Positions 42,684-50,473 of a DNA stretch of 56,068 nucleotides are shown piece after piece (position 1 is the stretch's first letter; the number at the start of each line of letters is the position of its first letter). The position numbers and the translations under genes were made by a program. Under the pieces are notes generated by a model. It saw only the letters and a program-made list of their open reading frames with translations, was not told where the DNA came from and searched no databases. The stretch comes from Vicinamibacteraceae bacterium (lineage in GTDB: Bacteria > Acidobacteriota > Thermoanaerobaculia > Multivoradales > Multivoraceae), in contig JAAXHG010000029.1 in NCBI GenBank assembly GCA_012270995.1, positions 1 through 56,068 on the forward strand. The letters are read 5' to 3'.

Positions 42684-43124
42684 CTACAGGCCCAACTCCT
42701 TCATCAGCTCCGCCTCCGTTACCCGCGGCCGGTCGTCGGCGAAGTCGTAGCGGTCGGGCTTGGCGTCGCTGTAGATATGGCGGTCGAGCGCGAACTCGCC
42801 GCCGTCGTCGAGCGCGTCGACGCTGACGATCAGCATGCCTTCGGGCTGCTCAGCCAGCCGCCAGAACAGGCTCGATCCACACCTGGAGCAGAACCCGCGC
42901 TGTGCCCAGGGCGTGCCCTGGAACCAGGTCAAGCCCTCGTCGTTCAGCCATTCGGTGTCGGGCGCGGGGCAGTGGACCGACATCAGCGGACCGCCGGACC
43001 AGCGCCGGCACAGCCCGCAGTGGCAGACGCTGTAGGTGCGTTCCGGAACGTCGACTGCGAATTCAACGGCACCGCACAGGCACTGGCCGTGGATTCGGTC
43101 GGCGGTTGATTCGGACTCACTCAT
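42684..43124 (-). CDS. GFA/CENP-V family zinc protein
   Basis: A 146-residue protein of the GFA (glutathione-dependent formaldehyde-activating) fold. Zinc ligands are in GQCLCGAVEF, SVCHCGLCRRWSGG and RGFCSRCGSSLFW, the standard Cys-x-Cys and Cys-x2-Cys pairs. The C-terminus has DDRPRVTEAELMKELGL. Members bind zinc and a few act with glutathione and formaldehyde; most are unassigned. It overlaps the upstream DUF2911 gene by 8 bp, suggesting a shared transcript of secreted and cytosolic proteins with no obvious common role. Confidence 0.82.
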   Translation of the reverse strand: MSESESTADRIHGQCLCGAVEFAVDVPERTYSVCHCGLCRRWSGGPLMSVHCPAPDTEWLNDEGLTWFQGTPWAQRGFCSRCGSSLFWRLAEQPEGMLIVSVDALDDGGEFALDRHIYSDAKPDRYDFADDRPRVTEAELMKELGL

Positions 43125-43788
43125 CTGCTCCTCCTGTCTTAGGCGGGGCGACGCGGAACGGCACCGACGCCATCTGCTTGTCCCAGATCAGGGCCAGGCG
43201 GCCGCCTTCCGGTGTCACGTCGAGGAACTGCCAGGACAACTGCTCGAAGGACATGGGCAGCGGCTGGAGCGTCATGTCGGTGCGCAGCACGTCCCTGTCC
43301 GGCGTGTAGCCGTAGGCGCCGAAGAGCGCCGTCCGGTCGTGGTAGTCGTAGCGCTCCTGTGCCGGCCACTGGGAGATGATGAGAATCCACCGCTCCGGGC
43401 CGAGCTGGATGAACATCGTGTACTCGCCCGGTTCGAGGCGGGTTTCGTCGATGACCAGCGGCAGCTCCGTGATCAACCGGGTCGTCAGGTTCGCGCCTGC
43501 CCGCCACACCGGGGCGCCGTCGTTGAGGAACGCGATGAAGTCGGGCGGACCGAAGATGTCCCGGCCGCGGCGCAGCGGCCGCCCGTACCTGACCTCGATC
43601 CAGCCGCCGTTGACGTAGCCGGAGCGCGGGTCGAAGGTGCCGCCGATCTGGGTCGCGGCAGCGCCCGCCGGGCTGGCCGGCCGGTCCTGGGCGGTGGTGA
43701 TGCCGGCCCCTGCAAACAACTCGGCGCCCGCGACGAGGATCGCCGCGGACGCCGCGATTCCGAACCGGCTCAGAACCACCTGGTTCAA
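43117..43788 (-). CDS. DUF2911 family secreted protein
   Basis: A 223-residue exported DUF2911 protein. The signal segment is SAAILVAGAELFAGAGITTAQ. The domain has GWIEVRYGRPLRRGRDIF, VWRAGANLTTRLIT, GEYTMFIQLGPERWILIIS and the later MSFEQLSWQFLDV block typical of DUF2911. The start is uncertain: TTG at 43788 has no good ribosome site, and GTG at 43779 is possible. Members occur in groups of secreted proteins in Bacteroidota and Acidobacteriota; function unknown. The 3' end overlaps the GFA gene. Confidence 0.8.
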   Translation of the reverse strand: MNQVVLSRFGIAASAAILVAGAELFAGAGITTAQDRPASPAGAAATQIGGTFDPRSGYVNGGWIEVRYGRPLRRGRDIFGPPDFIAFLNDGAPVWRAGANLTTRLITELPLVIDETRLEPGEYTMFIQLGPERWILIISQWPAQERYDYHDRTALFGAYGYTPDRDVLRTDMTLQPLPMSFEQLSWQFLDVTPEGGRLALIWDKQMASVPFRVAPPKTGGADE

Positions 43789-43803
43789 CGCCAGGAGGTG
43801 GTG

Positions 43804-44292
43804 CTACTTGACCGCTTCGAGGGGGAGATCGATCTTCTGGCCGTTGCCGAGCTCGATCGAGATCACGAACTTGTCGTCGGCGGGCCGGCTATAGCCGAGC
43901 TTCGCGAACTGTGCGTTGCCCGCGTTCTCGAACATGATCATGCGGTCCTTCGACTCGACCAGCGTGAACTTCTGGAAATCCTCGGTGCGGGGCTCCATTC
44001 CCGGGTTCCACTGCTTGAGGCGCAGAACCAGCGAGTCGTTCTCTTCCTCGATCGAGATCAGTTCGATCATGTTGGTCGTGCCGTCGGGCGAGAAGCCGCG
44101 GACCAGCGCGGCCATCGAGCCGTTCTTGGGCGCCGCCCAGTTCTCTTCCAGGGAGCCGCCCTGCGCCATTGCACCGCTCCAGGTTCCGGTCATCCAGGCC
44201 AGGTCCTCCACCTTGGGCCCGTGGTTGTCGGCGGCAACGGCAGTCACGAACAGGAGACTAGCGATCAGCAGAACGAAGAGCGTGCGGCGCAT
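43804..44292 (-). CDS. Secreted lipocalin-like protein (DUF6265 type)
   Basis: A 162-residue exported protein. The signal peptide (RRTLFVLLIASLLFVTAVAADN) is followed by a single beta-barrel domain: LAWMTGTWSGAMAQ, LEENWAAPKNGSMAALVRGF, ELISIEEENDSLVLRLKQW, then KFTLVESKDRMIMFENAG and KFVISIELGNGQKIDL. The W-x-x-G-T-W opening and the E-x-W-x-x-P-x-x-G-x-M-x-x pattern match the DUF6265/lipocalin-like family, probably a ligand carrier. ATG 44292 is supported by GGAGGA upstream. Divergence and separation are small on both sides, so it may be one of several secreted genes expressed together. Confidence 0.75.
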   Translation of the reverse strand: MRRTLFVLLIASLLFVTAVAADNHGPKVEDLAWMTGTWSGAMAQGGSLEENWAAPKNGSMAALVRGFSPDGTTNMIELISIEEENDSLVLRLKQWNPGMEPRTEDFQKFTLVESKDRMIMFENAGNAQFAKLGYSRPADDKFVISIELGNGQKIDLPLEAVK

Positions 44293-44345
44293 GGATTGTC
44301 CTCCAGGGAGATTGAGCCGCCGACCATAGCAGCGGGCAATGGCGT

Positions 44346-45434
44346 CTACTCGGAGCCTCCGCCGCCGGTGGACGCGGCGTCGCCTTCGAGCGCCTCCTCC
44401 TCGAGCAGCCGGGCACCGCGGAGAATGCCGCCGAGTGCGTAGTTACCTTCGTGACAGGCGTACTCGAAGACCCTATTGGTACTAGCTGGCCATGGGTACT
44501 CCCCGCTCCAGGGCTCGGTCCAGGTGTTCGGGTCGTCGACGGTGAAGCCGTAGAGGAGGGTGTCCTCGTCGATGCGGCTGAAGCGCTCGGTGATTACCAT
44601 CTCCTTCGAGCCTTGGGTGAAGCTGTAGTCGTCGCCGAAGTTCTTCGTCTTCACGACGAGGGTGTCGCCTTCCCAGCGGCCCACCGACTCCCCGAGCCAG
44701 CTCTCGACGTTGTCGTCGTGGGCGGAGTCGATGGGGATGATCCGCGCGTCATGGTTCATCTCGACCAGGATCATCAGGTGGGTGTCGGTCTGCACGATCC
44801 GCTTCATGTTGTTGTACATGACGGGCAGTGCCGGCGGGCCGGCGGTGGAGCCGAAGCCCAGCAGGCAGCGCTCGGCGTGCGGGCGGAGTTCCGGGTCGTC
44901 GTAGGGGCCGAACTCGCGGTCGATCCACCAGGCGGTGCCAGTGTTCTCGTGGCGGAAGGCCGCAGCCTCCGCGAACCGCTTCTTCGCGCCGTCGGTGAGC
45001 GCCGGCATCCGGCCGTTCGCGGGCTCCGTGATGATCGAGGTGCGGTATTGGCCCTCGAGCTGGAAGGTGCCGTCGCCGATGTCGACGTAGAAGGCGTTGT
45101 AGCCGCCGACCTTGCCTGCAGCTCCCGTGAATTCGGGCGCGTAGATGCCGGTGCCGCCCTCCGGCGGCGCCTCGCGATTCGGGTCGCTCGGCGCGTAGTC
45201 CTTCTCGAAGTTCCGCCGCCAGTGGTCGGCGATCGCCTGCGCCTGTTCGGGGGTCAGGGTCAGGTTGTCGCCGTACTGCTCGGGCCGCTGCAGCGGCGTC
45301 AGGGTGGCGATGTCGTAGGTGCCGGAGAGGTCGGGCTTGCCGTCGTGCCGGCGGGGGATGTCGTCGGACGCAACGATGGCGCCGGCGGCCGCGAAGGCGA
45401 GCAGGGTCGTGAGAATGAGAGTGCGTCGTGCCAT
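44346..45434 (-). CDS. Hypothetical secreted protein
   Basis: A 362-residue exported protein. ATG 45434 with GGAGGA upstream gives the signal peptide MARRTLILTTLLAFAAAGAI with cleavage near VAS-DD. The mature N-terminus, PRRHDGKPDLSGTYD, resembles a family of Acidobacteriota-typical exported proteins with a W/Y-x-G-T opening. Later blocks are MYNNMKRIVQTDTHLMILVE, ARIIPIDSAH, GRWEGDTLVVKTKNF and ITERFSRIDEDTLLYGFTV, and the C-terminus has EYACHEGNYALGGILRGAR. The pattern RWEGDTLVV and the acidic tail are common in these proteins. No activity is known. Confidence 0.72.
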   Translation of the reverse strand: MARRTLILTTLLAFAAAGAIVASDDIPRRHDGKPDLSGTYDIATLTPLQRPEQYGDNLTLTPEQAQAIADHWRRNFEKDYAPSDPNREAPPEGGTGIYAPEFTGAAGKVGGYNAFYVDIGDGTFQLEGQYRTSIITEPANGRMPALTDGAKKRFAEAAAFRHENTGTAWWIDREFGPYDDPELRPHAERCLLGFGSTAGPPALPVMYNNMKRIVQTDTHLMILVEMNHDARIIPIDSAHDDNVESWLGESVGRWEGDTLVVKTKNFGDDYSFTQGSKEMVITERFSRIDEDTLLYGFTVDDPNTWTEPWSGEYPWPASTNRVFEYACHEGNYALGGILRGARLLEEEALEGDAASTGGGGSE

Positions 45435-45501
45435 GTGCGGCGTCCTCCGGGTTCTGGTTGCGGACTGTGTTCCGGATTGTAGCCGGAAACTGGCTGGCCG
45501 G

Positions 45502-45750
45502 TCAGGATTCTTCCGCTTCGACGATCCGGTCGGTCGTCGTGTCGCGCCGGATCTCGAACCAGCGCCGGCAGCCCTGGGCATGGAACCAGCGCTCGGCGAC
45601 GACGCCTTCCTCGTTGTCGTGGTTGAAGGCGAAGTCCAGGTCGCGCTCGTCGGGGTCGGTCAGGTGGTCCGGTACGCGCCGGATCTCGCCGTGGACGAAC
45701 TCGTGCACCGAACGGTCGCCACAGGTGGGGCAGGGGATGCGCAGGCTCAT
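45502..45750 (-). CDS. soxD: Sarcosine oxidase delta subunit
   Basis: An 82-residue zinc protein, normal for the SoxD delta subunit of heterotetrameric sarcosine oxidase. It has CPTCGDRSVHEFVHGEI near the N-terminus and HAQGCRRWFEIRRDTTTD near the C-terminus; in the known structure a zinc ion is held by Cys and His from these regions. It stabilises the alpha-beta interface. ATG at 45750, 2 nt after the end of soxB on the minus strand. Last gene of the sox operon as seen here. Confidence 0.9.
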   Translation of the reverse strand: MSLRIPCPTCGDRSVHEFVHGEIRRVPDHLTDPDERDLDFAFNHDNEEGVVAERWFHAQGCRRWFEIRRDTTTDRIVEAEES

Positions 45751-45752
45751 CG

Positions 45753-46961
45753 TCAGTGCGTCCCCGCCGACCCGCGGTCCGCCATCGTGCGGTCGCGGGC
45801 GAAGCGATCGAGCCCGAATGGCGCGATCAGTTCCGGCACCTCCCCGGTCGCGATGAGTTCCGCCATCTGCTCGCCGCCGGCGGGAATCGCCTTGAAGCCC
45901 CAGGTACCCCAGCCGGTCGTGAGGTAGAAGCCGTTTACACCCGTCTGTCCCATGATCGGCGAGTAGTCGGGGCTCATGTCGCAGACGCCGGTCCATTGCC
46001 GCAGCACGCGGAGGTTCGACATGAACGGGAGCAGGCAGAGCGCGCGCCGGCACACGTCCTGGACGAAGTCGTGGCTCGAGCGGTAGGAGAAGCTGGGCTG
46101 CGGGTCGATCTCGGCGCCCAGCAGCATCTCGCCGCGGGCGGTCTGCGAGGCGTAGAAGAAGAGTTCGGAAGAGGCGACGATGGGCCCGAACTGCTGCTGG
46201 TAGTGGTTCGTCACGAACGCCTGGAGCCGGTGGGTGCGGATGGGCAGGCGAAGGCCGGCCATGGCGGCGATCCGGCTGACGTGACCGCCGACCGCCGAGA
46301 CGACGGCGCCGGCGGCGACGTCGCCGGCCGCGGTCCTGACGCCGGTGACGCGCTCGCCGTCGAGGACCAGACCTTCCACGGGCGTGTTCTGGTGGACGTG
46401 GGCGCCGCGTTCCATCGCGCCCTCGGCGAGCGCCCAGACCACCCGGTCGTGGCGGGCGGTGGCCCCTTGCGGGTGGTAGGACGCGCCCAGCACCGGCCAG
46501 CGGCCGCCGCCCTCGATGTCGAGTTCCGGGCAGAGCTCCCGGACCTGCCGCGGCTCGACCCACTCGGTCTGGGCGCCGAACTCGGTGTTCAGCTTCGCCC
46601 GCATCCGTTCGGCCCGCACGGCGGCTTGCGAGTGCGCCATCCACAGGATCCCCTTCTGCTGGTGCATGAGCCAGCGGCCGGTTTCTTCCTCCAGGCCCCG
46701 GTAGAGGTCTACGCTGCGCTGGTAGAAGCGGACCGCGGCCGGAATGCCGTAGTTGGCGCGGATGATCGTCGTGTTCCGTCCCGAGTTGCCGCCGCCGATG
46801 TAGCCGCGCTCGAAGACGGCGACGTTCGACATCCCGTGGCGCGTCGCCAGGTAGTACGCGGTGGCCAGCCCGTGGCCGCCGGCGCCGACGATCACGACGT
46901 CGTAGCTCTTCTTCGGCGGCCGCCAGGTCAGCTTCATCTGCCGCTCGACGAACTCGTTCAT
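45753..46961 (-). CDS. soxB: Sarcosine oxidase beta subunit (FAD/FMN)
   Basis: A 402-residue flavoprotein that oxidises sarcosine or a related N-methyl amine. The FAD motif is YDVVIVGAGGHGLATAYYLA, then the conserved RGYIGGGNSGRNTTIIRANY. GGHVSRIAAMAG holds a histidine in the position associated with covalent FMN in SoxB, followed by IRTHRLQAFVTNH. The C-terminal DMSPDYSPIMGQTGVNGFYL and GWGTWGFKAIPAGGEQMAEL are classic. ATG 46961 overlaps soxA in ATGA. With SoxA and SoxD it forms the electron-accepting and folate-coupled core. Confidence 0.93.
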   Translation of the reverse strand: MNEFVERQMKLTWRPPKKSYDVVIVGAGGHGLATAYYLATRHGMSNVAVFERGYIGGGNSGRNTTIIRANYGIPAAVRFYQRSVDLYRGLEEETGRWLMHQQKGILWMAHSQAAVRAERMRAKLNTEFGAQTEWVEPRQVRELCPELDIEGGGRWPVLGASYHPQGATARHDRVVWALAEGAMERGAHVHQNTPVEGLVLDGERVTGVRTAAGDVAAGAVVSAVGGHVSRIAAMAGLRLPIRTHRLQAFVTNHYQQQFGPIVASSELFFYASQTARGEMLLGAEIDPQPSFSYRSSHDFVQDVCRRALCLLPFMSNLRVLRQWTGVCDMSPDYSPIMGQTGVNGFYLTTGWGTWGFKAIPAGGEQMAELIATGEVPELIAPFGLDRFARDRTMADRGSAGTH

Positions 46962-49762
46962 GGTGCGCCCCCGTCGGTTTCGCCGAGTGAGCCGGTCAGG
47001 CGGCGCTCGAAGACGGCCGCGAACGGGGCCGGCACGAGGATCAGGGTCCTGCCGGCCTCGAACCAGAGCTTGGCCGGGATGCCGGCGACCTCGCCCTGGG
47101 CGAGAGCCCGCCGCGCATTGGGACGGCGCCACTCGCACTCGCGGTCGAGGAAGCGCTCGGCCGTGGCTTCGTCGAGCCAGACATAGCTGAACGCGGTCTC
47201 CGGTTCGACGATCGCGTGCGGGTCGCCGGCGACTTCGAAGTCCGGCGTCGCCGTCACCAGGAGTTCGTCGGAGGCGGTGCGGAAGGCAAGCGCGCCGGCG
47301 GGCCAGGGCGAATCGTCGACCACCGCGTCGAGAGCCGCGGTCGTGGCCGACACCCGGGTCGCTTCGAGCCGGCGGAGCCGCGGCGGCCCGGTCGGGGCTT
47401 CGTCGGCGAGGTCGGTTGCCTCCGGACGGGCAAGCGGGAACTCGCGGACGTTCTCCGGCGACTCGCTCACGATGTCGACCGCTGCTCGAGCGCGTGCTCC
47501 CTCCGGGTCGTAGATCGGGCCATCGACGCGACGGGCCGCTCGGCCGTCGACGGTGACGTCGCGGGGCAGGTTGCCCTCCGGGTCCAGGTAGAGCCAGCCG
47601 AGCATCGGTGCGCCGCCGCCTGCCGCCGTGCCGGCGTCGGACGTCACGTAGCCGGCGTAACGCTCGCCGTCATGGATCGCCGCGCCCTCGGCGGACGGAT
47701 CGCCCGCTTGCCCGGCCGGAGGTTCCTCCACCCGGAGTGCAACCAGCCGCTTGTCTAGCGGTAGCTTGTTCGTCCGCAGGAGGGCCTGACGGCCAACGAA
47801 GTCGCCCTTGTTCAGGTTGACCGCCCACTCGTGAGCGAGGCGGCGCGGGGTCGAGTCGTAGTCCGTGTCCTGGCCGATGACGATGTGGCCCTTCTCGAGC
47901 CGCAGACGGAGCAGGGTCTCGAGCCCGTGCGGCTGGACGTTGAACCCGGCGCCCGCGGCCAGCAGCCGCCGCCACAGCGTGCGGGCGTCGGCGGCCGGAT
48001 GGTGGAGCTCGTAGGAGAGTTCGCCGGTGAAGCTCAGGCGAACGACCCGGCAGTCGACTCCGGCGATACGCACCTGCCGGTGGCGGCCGAACGAGGGCAG
48101 CTCCCCGGCGCCGGCGCGCGCGAGCAGCCGGGCCGCCTGCGGTCCGGTGACGTTGATTGCCGCCAGCGACGCGGTTTGGTTCAGGATGCGCACATCGCAG
48201 CCGAATGCCTCGGCCCAGTCGCGCAACCACAGCTCGAAGAAGCCCGACCCGCCGGAGGTCGAGGTGAGGAAGAACCGGTCGCCGCCGTCCTGGTCCGCTT
48301 CCCTGCAGAGCATCCCGTCGTCGAGCAGGTAAGCCCGTTCGTCCAGCATGAGGACGTAGCGGCAGCGGCCGGGGCGGATCGTCGCGACCTTCGTGGGGAC
48401 GATCCTCTCCAGGAACGCTTCGGCGTCCGGTCCGGAGATCGCCATCTTGCCGAGCGAACTCACGTCGCCGAGCGAGACGCGCTCGCGAACGGAGCGGTAC
48501 TCGTCGTCCTTCCGGCCGTAGGTCCAGGGCCGCCACCAGCCGCCGGCGCGGTCCATCCTGGCGCCGAGGCTCAGGTGCTCGTCGTGGAGGGGTGAGCGCG
48601 CGGTCACGGCGGTGTGCGCGCCGGCGGCCAGTTCGCGCACGGTCAGTTGCCGGTTGAGTGGCCGGGCGGTAAAGGCGGGCTGAAGGCGGCCGCCTCGCTC
48701 CAGCAGGAAGCTGCGCAAGTAGGGCAGGCAGACGCCGCCCTGGCAGGTACCGGTGCCGGCGAGTGTCGCGCGTTTGAGCAGCTCCATCTCGTGGAAGCCG
48801 CGCTCCCATACGTCGTCGAGGTCGGCGACGGTGACGCCGCTGCACGGACACACCGTTCCTTCCGTGGGGCAGGGCGGCAGGTCGGGTTCGGCCGCCGCGC
48901 TGCCGACCGCCCGCACCGGCAGGTCCGAAGCCATCCGGGCCAGCGCGTTTCGCGGATTGCGGCCGAGGCCGAGGACCGCCGTATCGGATTCGATCCGCTC
49001 TTCGGTGGCGTCGGCGTCGCCCTGCCGGCGGACGACCACCGCCTCGACCCGGCCGTCGCCCTCGAAGCGGAGGAGCTCCCAGCTGTCCTGGCCGATCGGG
49101 AAGTGCTTGGCGAGCGTCCCTTCCGGCAGCCCTGCCGGCCGCTCGCCTACGACGACGGCGTGGCCCAGGTCGATCCCGGCGGCGACGAGCTCCGCGGCTG
49201 CCCGTGCGGTGACGAGCCCTTCCAGATCGCTGCCGGGAACGACCGGTTGAATCTCCGCGGCGCCGGTGGCGACGACGATCTCGCGCCGCGGGTGGACGTG
49301 GAGCACGCGCCCCGCCTGGTCGGAGGCGACGACCAGCGGCCCGGGATAGACCCCCGTGACGTGCTGCCCGTCGCGCGCATCCAGCGTTACGACGGAGAGA
49401 TCCGCATTCCTGGCCTCCCGCGCGGCCTCGCGCCCCGAATCGCCCTTTCCGATGACGACCGTGTCGCAGTGGACATGACGCACCGGCGCCGCTTTCCCGG
49501 CCGACAACGACTCGTCGGGCAGTAAGGTCGGTTCCTCGCCTCCCAGAAGATCCCGCCGTACCACCATCCCGTCTCGCGCCGGGACCTGGCAACACCGCGT
49601 GTAGGCGACGCCGTCAACCGTCACGAGGCAGTTCGGGCAGTCTCCGCCGAGGCACAGGCACCCCCCGCCTGTCGGGTGTAGCCCGGTCCGGAGCATGGCA
49701 ACGAGCAGGCTGTCGCCTGCCTGGGCCCCGACTTGCTGCCCGTCCACCAAAAGGGTCGCCAT
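46958..49762 (-). CDS. soxA: Sarcosine oxidase alpha subunit with N-terminal 2Fe-2S and a C-terminal extension
   Basis: A 934-residue SoxA-type protein. Residues 1-70 form a ferredoxin-like [2Fe-2S] region with Cys35, 37, 42 and 45 (CLCLGGDCPNC). The NAD-binding Rossmann segment begins TVVIGKGDSGREAAREA near 101. A BFD-like [2Fe-2S] motif has Cys305, 307, 340 and 345. A GcvT-type folate domain covers roughly residues 410-790. After it, a roughly 140-residue tail contains WRRPNARRALAQGEVAGIP and ILVPAPFAAVFERRL, which could be a fused gamma (SoxG-like) domain; no separate soxG is present. Start ATG 49762; the frame upstream covers another gene on the opposite strand. Confidence 0.85.
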   Translation of the reverse strand: MATLLVDGQQVGAQAGDSLLVAMLRTGLHPTGGGCLCLGGDCPNCLVTVDGVAYTRCCQVPARDGMVVRRDLLGGEEPTLLPDESLSAGKAAPVRHVHCDTVVIGKGDSGREAAREARNADLSVVTLDARDGQHVTGVYPGPLVVASDQAGRVLHVHPRREIVVATGAAEIQPVVPGSDLEGLVTARAAAELVAAGIDLGHAVVVGERPAGLPEGTLAKHFPIGQDSWELLRFEGDGRVEAVVVRRQGDADATEERIESDTAVLGLGRNPRNALARMASDLPVRAVGSAAAEPDLPPCPTEGTVCPCSGVTVADLDDVWERGFHEMELLKRATLAGTGTCQGGVCLPYLRSFLLERGGRLQPAFTARPLNRQLTVRELAAGAHTAVTARSPLHDEHLSLGARMDRAGGWWRPWTYGRKDDEYRSVRERVSLGDVSSLGKMAISGPDAEAFLERIVPTKVATIRPGRCRYVLMLDERAYLLDDGMLCREADQDGGDRFFLTSTSGGSGFFELWLRDWAEAFGCDVRILNQTASLAAINVTGPQAARLLARAGAGELPSFGRHRQVRIAGVDCRVVRLSFTGELSYELHHPAADARTLWRRLLAAGAGFNVQPHGLETLLRLRLEKGHIVIGQDTDYDSTPRRLAHEWAVNLNKGDFVGRQALLRTNKLPLDKRLVALRVEEPPAGQAGDPSAEGAAIHDGERYAGYVTSDAGTAAGGGAPMLGWLYLDPEGNLPRDVTVDGRAARRVDGPIYDPEGARARAAVDIVSESPENVREFPLARPEATDLADEAPTGPPRLRRLEATRVSATTAALDAVVDDSPWPAGALAFRTASDELLVTATPDFEVAGDPHAIVEPETAFSYVWLDEATAERFLDRECEWRRPNARRALAQGEVAGIPAKLWFEAGRTLILVPAPFAAVFERRLTGSLGETDGGAP

Positions 49763-49852
49763 CCGGGTGGGATGGTACGACGGATCCGGACGCGCGGACG
49801 GTTGCTCGCTGGCAAGGTAGCGTTGCGAGCGGGGGGACGATTGAGAATCGGG

Positions 49853-50194
49853 ATGTTCGCGTTGCTGTGTCTGGCGTGGATGCCGCTGCTGGCGCAGGAG
49901 ACCCAGGAGGCGCCGATGGCGCCGGAGCCAGCCGACCGGCTGATCTTCGAGGCCGGCCTGGTGGGCGGCAACAGCGTTGCGTGCCCCGGGCCATCGGATT
50001 GGCTCGTTCGTCCTGCACTGCGGGCGGGGATCGAGTACGACGGAGGAGACACATCGCCGACGGCCGGGCTGAGTCTTACGTTCGGTCGGCGCTACGGCGC
50101 CCGCTTCATGGCGCACCACGGCGAGGTCTCGGGCGGCAAGGACATCCACCTGTTCCAGATGGGCGTCTACTTCTCCTTCGGAGGGCGCCGCTAG
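49853..50194 (+). CDS. Small secreted protein, possible outer-membrane barrel
   Basis: A 113-residue protein with a signal peptide (MFALLCLAWMPLLAQE) at ATG 49853; a TTG at 49841 with a G-rich stretch upstream is the alternative. The mature protein has alternating beta-type strands: FEAGLVGGNSVACP, WLVRPALRAGIEYDGG, TAGLSLTFGRRYGARFMAH and the terminal FQMGVYFSFGGRR, ending in aromatic residues as in outer-membrane proteins. Its stop codon TAG lies inside the left terminal repeat of the 183-bp element, so the natural C-terminus may have been longer. Divergent from soxA. Confidence 0.55.
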   Translation: MFALLCLAWMPLLAQETQEAPMAPEPADRLIFEAGLVGGNSVACPGPSDWLVRPALRAGIEYDGGDTSPTAGLSLTFGRRYGARFMAHHGEVSGGKDIHLFQMGVYFSFGGRR

Positions 50195-50373
50195 CCCGCA
50201 AATTTCACCGAGGTTCGTAGCGAGGGCGCGTAGACGCCGCTGTAGCGGGGCGCACGGACTGAGGGAACGCTGAAGGCGTACTGCAGTACGTCGAAGCGGC
50301 CTGAGGGAGTACGGCCCGCTACAGCGAGCGGATCCGCGGCCGCAGTAGGACATCGGTGCAATTTGCGGGCTAG
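50191..50373. mobile_element. 183-bp MITE-like element with 21-bp terminal inverted repeats
   Basis: The left end (50191-50211) and right end (50353-50373) are reverse complements at 20 of 21 bases, each bounded by CTAG. Inside, GCTGTAGCGGG (50239-50249) pairs with 50315-50325, and the centre is a perfect palindrome GTACTGCAGTAC (50278-50289). The whole element can fold into a long hairpin. It encodes nothing evident. CTAG at both ends could be a 4-bp target duplication, as some IS5-group elements make. It likely needs a transposase supplied elsewhere. Confidence 0.7.
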
Positions 50374-50473
50374 CAGGGAGCGTTCCCCGGCGTTCGGCGG
50401 GGTTCAGCTTCGTGGCCCTCATGCGCGGGCCGACCTACCCGGTCATGGCGGATCGGCGCAGCGAGATCCTGTT

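Noticed and set aside
46958..50422. A 1154-codon frame suggesting a still longer SoxA
   Set aside because: Homology starts at the ATG at 49762. The extra 5' part covers the 183-bp element and an opposite-strand gene.
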